From: Zantedeschia hybrid cultivar
Taxonomy: Eukaryota; Streptophyta; Magnoliopsida; Alismatales; Araceae
Reading direction: 5' to 3'
Assembly (NCBI GenBank): GCA_030544215.1
Contig: JARZZO010000013.1
Span: forward strand, 25,403,229 to 25,467,228
Length of the DNA: 64,000 nt
Part shown: one piece after another, positions 1 through 11,580 of the stretch
How the letters are laid out: each line of letters opens with the position of its first letter
Position numbering within the stretch: position 1 is the first letter of the stretch
Position numbers and translations under genes: made by a program
Notes under the pieces: generated by a model
The model's database searches: none
Told to the model about the DNA's origin: nothing
The model's input: only the letters and a program-made list of their open reading frames with translations

Positions 1-506
1 TTCCCTTCAAGTATGTCAACCTAGTTCCAAACTTGATTGGTATACATAGATTAGATTTCTGAATCCATAGCTTCCTTCCATTTCTCAGAGTCATAATTAC
101 GAATTGCCTCCTGATAGGATTGAGGATCATCATCCTCATTTATCTGTACTTTAGACGAACTGTTAGAGACATCTCCAACATATCTCTCAGGTTCTCTAGG
201 TATCCTATCAGATCTTCGTAATATCTGCGTTTCATTATGAGCATTTTTCATAGGTGGTGTCTCACCTAATGAGACTGTGTCCCCAGTTTGTGCTTCATGG
301 ACCTCGTCTAGTTCTATCTGGCTCCCACTGTTTTTCTAGAGGAGATATTCTTTCTCCAGGAATACATCTTTCTTGGCCACTAAGACCCTTTGCTTAGAAG
401 AATGATAGAAATAATATATAAATGTCTCTTTTGGATATCCCACAAACCTACACTTGTCTATTCTCGACTTTAGCTTATCTGTGTCATTCCTCTTCATATA
501 GACAGG
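1..506 (-). pseudogene. pol: Copia-A pol, linker between integrase and reverse transcriptase
   Basis: The best frame gives the usual pre-RT linker of plant copia polyproteins: a basic RRSDRIPREPERY motif at about 190-230, then acidic residues and the RT lead-in SYQEAIRNYDSEKWKEAM at about 60-115. The RT palm itself is outside the window. Upstream in sense the segment continues across the solo LTR into the integrase C-terminal part. At least one in-frame stop follows the lead-in and another lies near 342. This is a decayed fragment, not a host gene. Confidence 0.75.
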
Positions 507-2539
507 TGTAATGACCCGCCACCCTATAATCAGGGATCCGATTACTAAATGGGTACCGAATCATTAAAAATTGGAGCCAAGCTAGGATCGCGACAAGCCT
601 GGTAAATAAATGATAAATTAAGCTAAACATTCCACTTCACATTGAATTGTAAAGGAAGTATAGGAATTAAAAAGTATTACAATTAGACTCGACTCAGCAA
701 ATAATTATATATTCCAACTGAAAAGAAATAATTAAGCGTACATGCCTGAAAAGAAAATAACAATTACATCGGGGCATACTCCATAACAATGGCTGTTGGC
801 ACGCAACCCAAGATGAAACCCTCCACGCTATGCCTGCCTGAAACCCTCACCTGAAAACCGCAGGGATGAGTCTTATCGAAATAGACTCAATAGGGATCTT
901 CCAATTCCCACCACCCACACATGCACCCACAAGTGCAACAATACAAATATAGGGAATTAAATAAGTAAAGCAGTAAACATAACTCAAAAAGATTCCTGAA
1001 TTCCGATCTAAAACACATGCACAACTCTGAAACCACTCCACCACGGAGTCCACAACTAGTGTCTCGGCTAAACACACAAACCACGCAGCCGAACACGGAA
1101 AACAACGACCCGCTGGGGCATAACAGCAACCCCTTAGATAGCGCGCTGGCTACTCCGGCCTGTCAAGCTCTAGGTGGTTCTACTCCTCCCAGCCACAAGT
1201 GACACTCCGAATGTACCACTCCCACACTGGTACTAACTATATCTTGGGGTACACCAGGTGACCCTCTCTCTAGGCGTCACCACACTACTCCCACACCGGC
1301 GTCGTGTCACTCCCACACCGACAGAGGGTGCTTTAGTGCTAACAACTGTTACTGTAGGTCCATGATCGTACAAAACACAATACAGTGTGATCCGGACATG
1401 TGGAAACCCTCGTCCTCGAAGTACGGTATCGAACTTGCATTTTTTCGAATTATCTAATAATGTAAACACGTTTTAATTACATGAATTAATGGGGTTTTGT
1501 CTTGAATTGCGTCGCCCATGGCCGACGTCATTCAAGACCCCTAAACAAGTTCTGCAGCACTGGGACCCAAGGGATACTGGCCAGAATGGCGTCACCCATA
1601 GGCGATGCTATTCAGCTCTTTATCCCCGCACTGGCCTCGGGGTCTAGGAAAATGGGCCGTAAAATCGCGTCAACTCAGGCTGACACCATTTCAAATGACG
1701 TCCACTGGTCCTGACGCCATTTAACGCCTGAAATAGGCCTTCCTCCAGCCTCCACCGAGCCACACAAGGATCTCTCTTCTCCCCTAAAATGCACAAAAAA
1801 ATGTAAAAGGGACAAGGGGAGAAATTCAATAATCAAATTAACACCTAAAACCCCATTTCATAAAAATGTCCATTTTCATTAAAAAGCCCCTTAAAACATG
1901 CTTTCTATTCAAAATCCTCCATACACATCGCATGCTTCAAAAACGGGAAAATCATGATTTTACACAAAACACAATGAAGATCGTCACCCTGCCAGTTACT
2001 TGAACTCCTCCAAACTTCTAGCTGCCAAACAATTGCGTCGCGAGTCGCCGTCAGTACCACCGTGGACGCCGTCACACCACCGCGACGTCGGCTACCATCC
2101 GGAGAATGAAACACCGCGGAGGAAGTGGAGGTGGTAGTGGTGAGAGGTTGGAGACTAGAAGAAGATGAGGAATGGGGAGAGGAAAGGAAGGAGAAGGGGA
2201 AGGGGGAGTGGATGGGTCGGAGAGAGGGAGGAGAGAGAAGAGAATGAGAGAAATGATGGAAATGAGGGAGGGTTCGCGGGGTAAAACCGAATTCATTAAA
2301 TCATGTCTCCTTAAGGCGATGCCAATCAGCTGGCAGGACATGGTCGTACCCTGAGAGACGTCTGAATAGTGTCGCCCATGCAAGACGCCATTCAAACGAC
2401 ACGATCGGGGCCGTACTCTCGCGGCCCAAAATCGGCCCACGTGGCACATTCTAAAAAGCATCCCCCTAACCCGATGCCGTTTAAACCGCGTTAGAGCCCA
2501 TGCCCCAACCCCGCAAGGGCCCAACCAAGGGGTCTGATA
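507..2539 (-). repeat. Solo LTR, Chromo-2 family, end deleted
   Basis: It begins TGTAATGACCCGCC and is collinear with the other Chromo-2-family LTRs here, but stops at the point equivalent to the last 50 or so bases, so the usual CCTTACA end is missing. ACAGG at 502-506 and GCAGG at 2540-2544 are a near-perfect target duplication, and the interrupted copia protein reads on across the join (KVWGCP then VYMKR). Sense orientation is minus, judged from Chromo-2, where the polypurine tract abuts TGTAAGGATTGAGG. No internal coding region is present, so it formed by LTR-LTR recombination. Confidence 0.85.
1501..1728. repeat. Cluster of N10 dyads in solo LTR
   Basis: Four inverted half-site pairs at about 1501-1536, 1582-1615, 1661-1693 and 1694-1728. 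Each has GCGTC or GACGTC, exactly ten unconserved bases, then GACGYC or GATGC. The outer arms are TTGAAT/ATTCAA or AAAT/ATTT. A further copy lies at about 2363-2397. Confidence 0.75.
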
Positions 2540-2808
2540 GCAGGACACCCCCAAACTTTAATATGAATAAAGTTCGGTTTCCTTCCCTTCCATATCTAAT
2601 ATGGTGTGGTAAGAACTGACTTAGTCGAACCCCTGTTTAACAAGTAGGCTGCTATCTCTAAGGCATACCCCTGTAGAGACAATGGTAATTCTGACAAGGA
2701 CATCATGGAACAGACCATGTCCAACAAGGTCCTATTTCTCCTTTCAGATACACCATTATGCTGCGGCGTATATGGTGGGGTCCATTGAGAAATTATTCCG
2801 TTGTCCTT
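2540..2808 (-). pseudogene. pol: Copia-A integrase, C-terminal part of the core
   Basis: Minus-strand translation gives the copia integrase signature around PPYTPQHNGVSERRNRTLL (about 2725-2780), followed by the conserved GYALE and KVWGCP blocks. The last catalytic acidic residue of the DDE triad is the Glu of NGVSERRNRTL. The segment is bounded by two solo-LTR insertions and carries at least one in-frame stop. Confidence 0.8.
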
Positions 2809-4344
2809 TGTTAGTTTTAGGTGGCCTACAAGCCAATCTGACTATGTAAATCTCGTTCATTTATTAATAAAATGGCATAATATTCATTATATGTAAATCG
2901 CATTAATTATCGTCTCATAATGAAGTCCGTGAATATGTGCTATAGTGATCAGATTATAATGAGATCATACTAATGAGACTGATCACTTAAACACACATAT
3001 TCTTAATCGTTCCTAGTCGGAGGATATCCGAGAAGGACATCGGATATCCGGTTATACTAGTACAGATTACTCCAGCTCATATGATGAAGGTGACTGATCT
3101 CATAAGTCACTTGTGTGGAGACACTAAGGCGAATCTGTAGGTGCTTATTGGAGAATGAGTTCACTGAACTGATCCGACTAAATCGCTGGATGGTATTGTA
3201 CCTCACTGTCAACTAGCTTGATTCTATTGTCGCAGTTGCGTGGATGGTCCTCGGACCTGAGACACCAAGGACACCTTGTCAGTGGACTTCTGTGCTTTGA
3301 CCTTGGTTTACGAATCTCTAGCCACGGGATTCTAATATGCCAAGGATTGGGTACAACGGAATACCGTCGAAGGGAATTGTGTGTCAATAAGGAATCATTC
3401 GCTCTCGGTACTTAGAGAGAGAATGCTCTAGGAAGGATGCGCGAAAGTCCCTAGCCAGGGTGGATGATAATATCGAGAAATGAGTTTTCCAATATTCATC
3501 AGCGGCATCCAATCCAAGTGAGTCGACCGGTTAGGGTTTGACAGCTCGCCATATCCTGAGTTGACTCGAGAGCATTGTACGAATGAAGGATTATATCCAC
3601 GCGGTAACTGTCGGCGGAAAGGTTCCAAGAGTGGGTTACTTAACCCCAATACCTTCCAGGTTCACGCGGTGTTGCTTGGCACCCAACGTGATCGGAGGCC
3701 CGGTCGAATTCGATTGATTAATTAATTAATAAAGGGTTATTAATTGATTAATAAAGCCAGTGAGGAGTCACTGGGCTTGTTGGGCCATTAATTGGACTGG
3801 TACTTGGGCCTAGAGGGTCACACGCAAATGATTCTCAAGGCGATGGATAAATAAGTAGGTTTTATACAAACCGGGGGTTTTTATGAAAAATCACACGGTT
3901 AGTATAAAACATAGCAAACGGGCTGAACAAGCCAAGCTGCTGCTAACCCTAGCCACCCCTCCTCAGTTTCTCTCTCTCTCTGGTGTCCAGACAGATCCAA
4001 ATCTGCTCCGCCGCTTCTCCGAATCTTGTTCGACGGGAAATCGTCCGCGCGTTGCGGCGATCGTTGCGGCGACCGGCGGAGGTTTCGTGGGCTGCGAAGA
4101 ACGAGGAACGTGAGGATATCCGTCGCGAGGAGGATCGCGTGGACTTCGCTAGAGGCCGGGCACTTGCGCGGCTTGCGGTGTCGCACCGACGGAACCGAAC
4201 AGTTACGGATTCGAATCCGCACATGGTGAGAATCGATTATCCGATAATCGTAGTTTTTAGTTTTTTGAAACGGAAACGGATCGCTATTTAATATTTTATT
4301 TTCCGCTGTGTGAGCGATCCGGAGAAACCCGAGAAATCCCAACA
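2809..4344 (+). repeat. Solo LTR of a Ty1/copia element
   Basis: A 1536-bp LTR from TGTTAGTTTTAGGTGGCC to CCCAACA, flanked by the perfect 5-bp target duplication TCCTT (2804-2808 and 4345-4349). It resembles the Copia-C LTR along its length, in plus orientation. No primer site, coding region or second LTR follows, so it is a solo LTR. It sits in the integrase of Copia-A in the opposite orientation. Confidence 0.92.
3903..3910 (+). promoter_or_regulatory. TATA box of copia solo LTR
   Basis: TATAAAAC lies after the conserved block ending in the cacggttag region and before the R-like GC-rich part. The equivalent positions in the other copia LTRs (10786 and 23145) are also TATA-like, which supports a promoter. 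Confidence 0.6.
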
Positions 4345-5190
4345 TCCTTCAGGTAAGAAGTGAATTCGAGACTCAAGTATTCACTTCCTCGATCCGATCG
4401 AAGAGTTTTAATACTTTTACCAGACTACTTATCTACTTCATTCTTATATTCCGTAAACTTTTTAGAAGCTTGTTATTTATATCTCATTAAATACACACAA
4501 CCATACCTAGAGAAGTTATCAATAAAAGAAATGAAATAGAGATGTCCTCCTTTAACTTTTATTGACATGGGTCCACATACATCCGTGTGTATGAGTTCCA
4601 AAAGCTCAGTAGCCCTTTCACCATGTCGACTAAAAGGAGCTTTGGTCATCTTCCCCATGCGACATGACTCACATGTATCAAATGATTTGAATTCGAATGA
4701 ATTCAAGTATCGATTTGAACATAGGTGAGAAATCCTCTTCTCTCCTATATAACCAAGTTTGCAATGCCAAAGATATACAAGATTCACTTCTTCTGTCTTA
4801 TCACTGGAAACCTGCATTACATCATTACATATATCCAATACATATAACCCATTGAACAAATAACCATTAGCTATAATCAAACCATTATTGATAATAGAGC
4901 GCCCAGTGTTAGTTATCGTCAAAGAGTAACCGATATTATTTAAGCAGAAAATAGATACAATGTTTCTGATAATTTCTGAAACAAAATAACACTTTGTTAA
5001 CTCCAGAATTATCCTAGAAGGTAAACTAAGATGAGCAGTCCCCACAGCTTTAGCAGCAACTATAGCTCTATTGCCCATCTTTAGTTGGATCTCTCTTTTG
5101 TCAAGTCTTCTTTTCTTTGTCAGTGCCTGCAAAGAATTGCAAATATGAGATGCGCATCTAGTATCCAATACCTATAATGTGGATCTCATA
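4345..5190 (-). pseudogene. pol: Copia-A protease, GAG-pre-integrase and integrase N-terminal part
   Basis: The longest open stretch (231 residues, 4473-5168) begins at the aspartic protease site, which reads D-T-R where the family has D-T-G or D-S-G. It continues through the copia YLWHCKLGYIGEKRISHL zinc-binding region (His and Cys residues typical of GAG-pre-integrase), CESCRMGKMTKAPF, and the integrase core ELIHTDVCGPM and ISFIDNFSRYG, where the first two catalytic Asp residues are found. Stops follow at the integrase KFTEYKNEV block. The solo copia LTR ends the segment. The Gly-to-Arg change alone should inactivate the protease. Confidence 0.85.
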
Positions 5191-6063
5191 AGAGACAAAT
5201 TTAAGTAAATGACAAAAATACCTTTATTTAGAATTGCCTTGCAATTCCTTTTCTAGTGACCTATTTGTCCACACCGAAAGCATTTGCTGTCTTTTTCATC
5301 CTTCCATCCCTGGCCCTTGCCTGCCTTGGTGATCTAATTACTTTTAGTCGGTTTCTTTCCCTTTTTGTTATTGGGTGTCTAGGTGGCCTTCCTTTTCTTG
5401 TTGGTCCGACCAACAATCATTACAGAAGATGATTTTTCCTTCTGTATGGTCCCTTTAGCACTCTTTAACATGTTTATGAGTTCTAGTATAGAAACCTCAA
5501 TCATATTCATGTTAAAGTTCATGATGAAGGGAGAAAATGATTCAGGCATTGACTAGAGAAGGAGAAAATGATTCAGGCATTGACTAGAGAATGAGATCAA
5601 TGCTAAGTTCAAGATCCAACTTGAACCCTAGTCCATTGAGTCTCTCTATCTACTCCATCAATTTCAGTACATGAGCCTATACTGAAGCACCCTTAGACAT
5701 CCTAGTCTTGAAAAGTTTATTGGAGACCTCATACCTCTCTAGCCTACCCTGCTCCCCAAAGAGCTGGTGTAGTTGGATAAGTATAACTCTACAATCTATC
5801 TTTTCAAATTGCCTCTATAGCTCGGGAGCCATAAAGGCCAGTATATAACACTGCGCAAGGGAAGAATCTTCCGACCATTTTGTGTAATTTAATTGATCAC
5901 CTTGCTCGGCATCAGCGGGAGGCTCAAGTTGAATCGTGTCTAACACGTACACAATCTTTTCGGCTGTTAAGACAATTCACAGATTACGCAACCAGTCTTG
6001 ATAATTAGGTCCAGTCAATTTGTTCGCATCCAAGATGCTATGGGGGGGATTTGACAATGACAT
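5191..6063 (-). pseudogene. gag: Copia-A gag
   Basis: The start Met (complement of 6061-6063) opens MSLSNPPHSILDANKLTG, then PNYQDWLRNL, the standard start of copia gag proteins of the UBN2/gag-polypeptide type. Further on are WSEDSSLAQCYIL, LKLMEQIERLNGLGF, FIMNFNMN and the CCHC knuckle CFRCGQIGHxKRNC at about 5225-5285, where the Trp codon has become a stop. Several Trp or Gln codons have become stops. A 30-bp tandem duplication (5529-5590) adds a local frame disturbance. Confidence 0.85.
5529..5590. repeat. Tandem duplication in Copia-A gag
   Basis: The unit gagaaaatgattcaggcatt plus gactagagaa occurs twice in direct succession with no differences, which points to a recent replication-slippage event in a dead gene. 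Confidence 0.85.
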
Positions 6064-8060
6064 GATGATCTAGATGAAAAATAAAAGATAATATTTTAGC
6101 ATGCGTTTAAGGTTCTAACTTAGATGTGATTTTCTATCTTAGTTAGCTCCACTATTTTGCGTCGAACTATATGACCCTCAATCATATAGAACGGAAGATC
6201 ACGGTGATCATCTGAGTGGGTCGGAATCCCAACAAAATTAAGATGCGACCTTGTGGGAAGCACAACAAATCACATCCAGTCCTTGGGCAGTCAACAGCAC
6301 TTACATCCGATGCAATATCCCACTTTCGGCCCCCGAGCAGTCATCCCCTTGTAGAAAGCACAACAAAGGATATTCCCAGTTAGATCGCACCACCATTACC
6401 ATACATTAATGAGTTCGTGACCCGACCCTTATGGAAAGCACAACAAGGCCAAGTTTAGTCCCTTATCCCATTGAAGCAAAACTTTAGGGCTGAGATCCTG
6501 CCACCAAATCATGAACCTTGTGAAAAGCACAACAAATCTATGAGATAATAGCATTCAGTCACCCTATAATGGTGGAGGGTCACAACGGTTTCTAAAGCCA
6601 CGTTTACATATTCAATATTTAATAAAGAGGGAATTTTGCTTTTATCTTGGTCTTACCCTAAGTGGTAGAATAAGTATATTCGAGCTATATATTTACTGTA
6701 CCTAGTAATTGCTCAAAATAAATATATCCCATGCAAATAAATAAGCCTGAGTGATCATGGACTCTAAGTAAAGCTACGCTGATATCTAACCTACTTCCCA
6801 AGTAGCAGGATCATCCTCGCAGTTCGTCCTTTGCGCCTTCAAGCTCCATCCGCAGCATTAATTACAATAATTACTCGGCTCGCAGGCCGAAAAAAAATTA
6901 CATGACAAATAATTTCTAACAGTTAGGGCGAGTACATTCATCGGAAGAAGATAGAATTACATTGGAAATTAAATAAAGAGAGAAGGGAGGCTGCAGGCCT
7001 CAAACGAACTAAGCTAAGTCCATGATCACCCACCATTCCATACACAATCACATCAATCACAGAAGGATTATTTTTGAAAATAATCCTTATATTTGGATTG
7101 AAATAATGGGTTCTGCATACGAGAAATTTTAGTCATGATTAGTTTTGAAAAACTTATCGTTACATTCAAAAATAATCTAATAGAGACCAAAATGGCATCA
7201 CACTAATATCCATGCACCGAATCATTTCATATGTATAAGAGGATACAGACATGAATTTAAAATTAAATTCAAATAAATAGGACAATTAGGACAATCATTA
7301 AATTTAAATTCAAATTAATCATCTAATGATTAAACTAAATGAAATAAAATGATCGTCTTCAATTATCCTTCGTGAAATACATAATTTGAATCATTGAAAA
7401 TTATCCAATAATTTTAAAAATCCAAAATTTTAACAATAATTCTCTTAAAATTCAAAATTTTGAATTTAACAAGTATCCAATAATTTTAAAGTCAGAAATT
7501 CTAAATTCATACGTAAACTTTAATTAATCTCAAAATTTACATGATAATTATCAGATTAATCAAAATCAAATTTAACTAATCGTATCCGAAAATTATCTTA
7601 ATTTTTGAGGAAAAATTTTAATTTTCTAGGCCAGTGCAGTGCGCAGTATGGGTTGGAGCAGTGCGCCTAACAGTGGAAAAGATCGGACAATAAATCAAGT
7701 TTTTAAAAATTAAAAATAGGCGAATGGCGGGACCAAGTACCTTCCACCAAGTGGAAGGCCACATGGTTGGCCGTCTACACCTTGGTGCGGATGGCCACCA
7801 TGTTGGCCGTCCACCACGTGGACGGCCACAATTTTGGCTGTTTAATCTTCGACGGCCACTCCGAGTGCCGTTGGCAATCTGAAAAAATTTCAAAAATTCC
7901 CAGAAGGCCTGGCCTTTTGCCGTCCGAATTTCCACTGTCTCTAAAAAATAAATTTTTCATGGCCCAAAAAATTAAAAATAAAATTGAAGAACACTGAATA
8001 ATTTGGACACAATGTTATAACAAAGACCGTTCGGCCCAGTTGCATCAATAGGAGCATAAA
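6064..8060 (-). other. Copia-A leader (untranslated) with four-fold motif repeat
   Basis: About 2 kb between primer site and gag with no supported coding region. Next to gag, the element GTTGTGCTTTCCACAAGG (minus sense) recurs four times, at about 6249-6270, 6347-6367, 6427-6448 and 6515-6536, spaced 80-100 bp. The middle (about 7060-7620) is very AT-rich. Near the primer site, 7740-7860 is a GC-rich patch of imperfect direct and inverted copies of GTGGACGGCCAC and TGGCCGTCCAC. Confidence 0.75.
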
Positions 8061-8076
8061 CCTGGCTCTGATACCA
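8061..8076 (-). other. Primer-binding site, Copia-A
   Basis: The minus strand reads TGGTATCAGAGCCAGG, complementary to the 3' end of plant initiator tRNA-Met. It is separated by one base from the LTR end, as in the other copia elements here. Confidence 0.9.
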
Positions 8077-8077
8077 C

Positions 8078-8613
8078 TCTTAGGTTCGGTCATAACCCTA
8101 GGGAAATCGTAACAGTGGAAGAATAGAAAATAAATCGATTTCCCAAACCAGTTCGGGCTTCGATTGATGGAACAAAAATGGTCTGAATAAATCACACGAG
8201 ATTTATCACCTTGCACATAACACGTTGTCCTGTAAAAATCGATGCCGAATTCCTCGAAGCTTTGAGCCGCACAAGCGTACGGCCTCTAGAGCCGATCCAC
8301 ACGAACCCTCGCAGCAACGGAGCTCCTTCTCCTTCAACCCGCACAACTCAATCGCATGCCTGAAAGCTTCTGGGAAAAATCCTATTCTTGCAACCAAAGA
8401 GCTTGACGGCCAAGGATGGAAAATGGCTTGATTAGCTTGTAGGTTGAAGAGAAGATGGGTTTATATAAAGGATTAAAGGCGGCAGCTTGAACCGCTCATT
8501 CAACCAATCCCGTCATTTTACCGCCTTGGCTAAAAGTTGTTGCGGTTAAATGTTAACCCGATGACCTTTGATATATCAATATATTATTATTAGCTCATTT
8601 ATCAAATAAGCCT

Positions 8614-8649
<36 letters not shown>

Positions 8650-9766
8650 TTTATATTATTATATATATATTTTTTAGCCATTTATAAACTCTTTTCCTAA
8701 AAGAATTTAATGTTTTAGTATATTTTTCCATACAATAATATTCCGTTCTGCAAGAGTTATTTGTGTGTGATCCTCTAGGCCCATTATCACTCTGACTTAA
8801 AGATCCATTAACTTCTAATCTAATTTGAAGTAAATTAAACCGGTTATTCCCAATAATCGTTTAATTTGTTCCGGACCTTTTTGATTACGTTGGGTCAAGC
8901 AAATCCACGTGATCCCAGAGGATGTCGGGTTCATCTTCACCCTGTATGGCACCTGTAAGTCTTCAGTTACCGTACCTCTATAATCCCTTGCTCATTCTAT
9001 GAGTCGATCCGATCGTGTGGTATGGTTTCGTCAAATCACAAGTGATCGTATCGTTTGACCATAACCTCCATAACAATTTCATGTTTGTTCCAAATGAACT
9101 GATACCATCTTGGCCAGGGATTTAGTGGAGCATCTATGTCATCACTCATTAACTATCTGTAATATATCTGACAGTGAGCGATCCCTTCTTGACCATTAAC
9201 GTTCTTCGTATGTATTCCGATGTGGTTAATAAGTCAATGTTTCATGACTTATGGTTAAAGTCACTTAACCAAACATTAAACCATACCAGTCCTCATGCAA
9301 GACCCCATTAATGTCTCAAGTCAAAGGATCAACGATACTACTGAGACAGATAGATCTTCAGTTGACATTAGGTATAATTAACTATTTGAAGATCCATCAG
9401 CATATCAGTTCAGTGAACATCCTCCCAAGATGAACACCCACACATATGTGCTGGTGCCCCGCACCTATGACCATGAGATTGGTCATCTACACATCATGCA
9501 TACTGATTTACGAGTAATCAATATCCTAGAGTGATTACTCTCCAATCAGGAACAGTTTAAGGTATGTGTCCGTATACAATCAAACTCACATTCAAGATTC
9601 TATCTCGAAATTGACTTTACAACCACATATCCTAGGGACAACGGAAAGCAATCCACATATTACAAGTTTACGTTTTAATTACCACTTAATTATATTGAAC
9701 AAGATTATACAACACATTGGGCGTACACGGCCCATAATTGGTCTGTAGGACACCCAAAAACTAACA
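8078..9766 (-). repeat. 5' LTR of Copia-A
   Basis: A 1689-bp LTR in minus orientation, starting TGTTAGTTTTTGGGTGTCC at 9766 and ending next to the primer site. Its last bases read CTAAGA instead of the CCCAACA seen in relatives. It contains a TATA box and a TA microsatellite (about 8616-8647). The bordering TCTTT at 9767-9771 should be one copy of the target duplication; the partner is off the left edge. Confidence 0.88.
8460..8467 (-). promoter_or_regulatory. TATA box in Copia-A LTR
   Basis: TATATAAA on the minus strand, roughly 1.3 kb into the LTR and upstream of the presumed R region. It lies just past an AT-rich U3 segment holding the TA microsatellite. Confidence 0.55.
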
Positions 9767-10406
9767 TCTTTCACCTTGATGGGTGCTCCAAATCTCTCAA
9801 TTGCCAACCTCTTTGAAGGCTCAAATGGGTCTCATATATATAGAGAGCTCCTTGAGAGAAATTTGACTTCAAAAGGGTTCTCCCACGCATCCGAATTGCC
9901 ATGGATAAGCTTTCAAGAGTTAGAAGCCTTTCCAACCATGGAAACCAAATAATTTCGGCCAAAGTACGCTTACCATTAATCCTCTAAATCGTGTTGCTCT
10001 CAAATGACGTCATTTGACTAATTAGAGGGGCCAAATTAAGAAAGAAAATCTGAAAGGAAAGCGCTAACAATTAGGAAACCTAAATGGCGTCGTCTATAGA
10101 AGACATCATTTAGATAATTAGGAAATTAACTCGAATTTAAATTGACAATCGGGAAGGATTAGGTAACCTAAATGGCATCATCCATGGGCAACGTTATTTA
10201 GTTAAATCCATCTCGATTAAGGAATTTAAGTCTGAATTGATTTCGGCTAGAATTCTAATTGGCGTTGGCCATGGGTGATATCAATCAGCAAAATTCTGAG
10301 AAAAATCAATAAAAATTAATTAATTATTAAAAATCAGACAATTTCAGGACATTATAATTATGACATAAAATTTACCTAGTGTGAGGTTAAAATTAGCGTG
10401 TCTACA
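9767..10406 (-). repeat. Fragment of an older Tat-clade LTR
   Basis: The end at 10391-10406 (AATTAGCGTGTCTACA) matches the Tat-1 LTR terminus, and the preceding 100 bp (AATTAATTATTAAAAATCAG and following) aligns with 32020-32117. In sense it starts TGTAGACACGC at 10406. It has a TATA-like tatatataga near 9835 and degenerate N10 dyads upstream of it, the same order as in Tat-1. The remainder was cut off by the insertion of Copia-A. Confidence 0.75.
10001..10292. repeat. Degenerate N10 dyads in old Tat LTR
   Basis: Three pairs keep a ten-base spacer despite decay: GGCGTC/GACATC near 10087, GGCATC/AACGTT near 10171 and GGCGTT/GATATC near 10261. A fourth site at 10001-10016 is a perfect 16-bp palindrome, CAAATGACGTCATTTG, as if two half-sites had fused with no spacer. 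Confidence 0.65.
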
Positions 10407-10977
10407 CGTTGACCGTACCTTCAGTTAACTCGAGAGCATTATATGAATGAAGGATTATAGCCACGTGGTAACTGATGACGGAAAGGTTCCTTGAGTGGGT
10501 TGCTGGACCCCAATGCCTTCTAGGATCATGCAATATTGCTTGGCACCCAACTTGATCGGAAGCCCAGTTGATTATCATGAGATGATAGATCGATTAAGTA
10601 ATTATTTAATATAAGATATTAAATAAATTACTTTAAGTCAGTAAGGGGTACTGAGCTTATTAGGGTGAAAACTGTATTGGCACTTGGGCCTAGATGGTTG
10701 TATGTACAAGGTTCTCAGTCGATGGATTATTAAGTGGGAATTTATATTAGGTCAGGGACTTTTGTGAAAAGTCACCAGAGATTAATATAAATATATGTAA
10801 GAGGAGAACCTTGGGCCAAGCTCCAGGATTTTCTCAGACCTTGCTATCCCCTTTCTCTCTCTCTGTCTCTCCTGGTTGGCCCCATAGAGAAGGGAGCCCG
10901 CTTCCTCTCTCTTTCTCCTATATTGTCGTGTAGATCAAGGCACCACTCGCATGTCACGGGCACCCATGACAAGAAGT
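10407..10977 (+). repeat. Fragment of a copia LTR
   Basis: It aligns with the second half of the solo LTR at 2809-4344: the blocks agagcatt-atgaatgaaggattata, GGAAAGGTTCC, TTGGCACCCAACTTGATCGG and CACTTGGGCCTAGA occur in the same order. TATAAATA at 10786-10793 corresponds to the TATA box of the other copies. The left end abuts the Tat LTR and the right end is replaced by Chromo-1 sequence, so both termini are missing. Confidence 0.75.
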
Positions 10978-11438
10978 AGTTGATTTTTTGAGCTTCCTAA
11001 GTTCTATGTGACTTACCCTTATATACTAACTCATTTTTCAGTTGAGGTAGATCCAGTTGAGGCAAGTGAGACTGAAGTAGTTGCTCTAGAAGTTTGAGGC
11101 TTGAGTTCAAGCCAATTATCTAGGAGTAGCTTTTATTTCATATTTAAGCAGCAAGAGATGTAATAGGCTTTATTTTTAGCATATGAGATGTACTTTTCTT
11201 ATAGATATCTAGTGATCCTGGACATGGAGACTTTGCATTTTGTTTCAGTAATTTTAATAATGGATCATTTTGTGGCAATAATGGTTGCGTCATGATGATT
11301 ATGGTCTTGTTCTTATATATTCTTCCTTTACAGTTTATAAGAGGATGTTTTGAGTTGTTCCCACTGTGGTGCACCCGCACCGCCGATTTGCTATAGGCTG
11401 GCATGACAGAACCAGGTCGGGGAGGTGGGGGCATTATA
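10978..11438 (+). repeat. 5' LTR remnant of Chromo-1
   Basis: It matches the last 460 bp of the 3' LTR (17826-18296), including AAGTTCTATGTGACT, agcaagagatgt and GAGATGTACTTTTCTTATAG. It ends ATTATA where the other copy has ATTACA. Confidence 0.85.
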
Positions 11439-11452
11439 TCAAAGCTAGAGTA
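11437..11452 (+). other. Degenerate primer-binding site, Chromo-1
   Basis: TATCAAAGCTAGAG directly after the LTR end resembles the initiator tRNA-Met site TGGTATCAGAGC with the first bases lost and G-to-A change. Confidence 0.5.
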
Positions 11453-11580
11453 CTGTTCATATTGAGTATTTAAGCATGATCAAGCTAAGCCACTGAATCA
11501 GTATCATAAGATTAGAAATTTTTAGCTGGAAGCTAGGCTTTTAGGCGTAAGGTTTTGATGTGTGTTCTGTCTTTATAGAT

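Larger units (their letters stand above)
1..9766 (-). mobile_element. Copia-A, Ty1/copia element (5' part; extends past left edge)
   Basis: A minus-strand Ty1/copia retrotransposon. Read from high to low coordinates it shows the 5' LTR (8078-9766), initiator tRNA-Met primer site, a 2-kb leader, gag, protease, GAG-pre-integrase, integrase and the linker before reverse transcriptase. Reverse transcriptase, RNase H and the 3' LTR lie left of the window. Two solo LTRs of other families interrupt the integrase and the downstream linker. The coding frame is broken by many stops, so the copy is dead. The outer flank at 9767 is an older Tat LTR, which this element entered. Confidence 0.9.

Noticed and set aside
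7618..7997. Overlapping ORFs in the Copia-A leader on both strands
   Set aside because: Produced by the GC-rich GGCCAC repeat patch; no codon or domain signal and no counterpart in the other copia leaders.
11144..11434. Similar minus-strand ORFs at 11144-11434 and 18098-18292
   Set aside because: They are similar only because both lie in the end of the Chromo-1 LTR; antisense chance frames.
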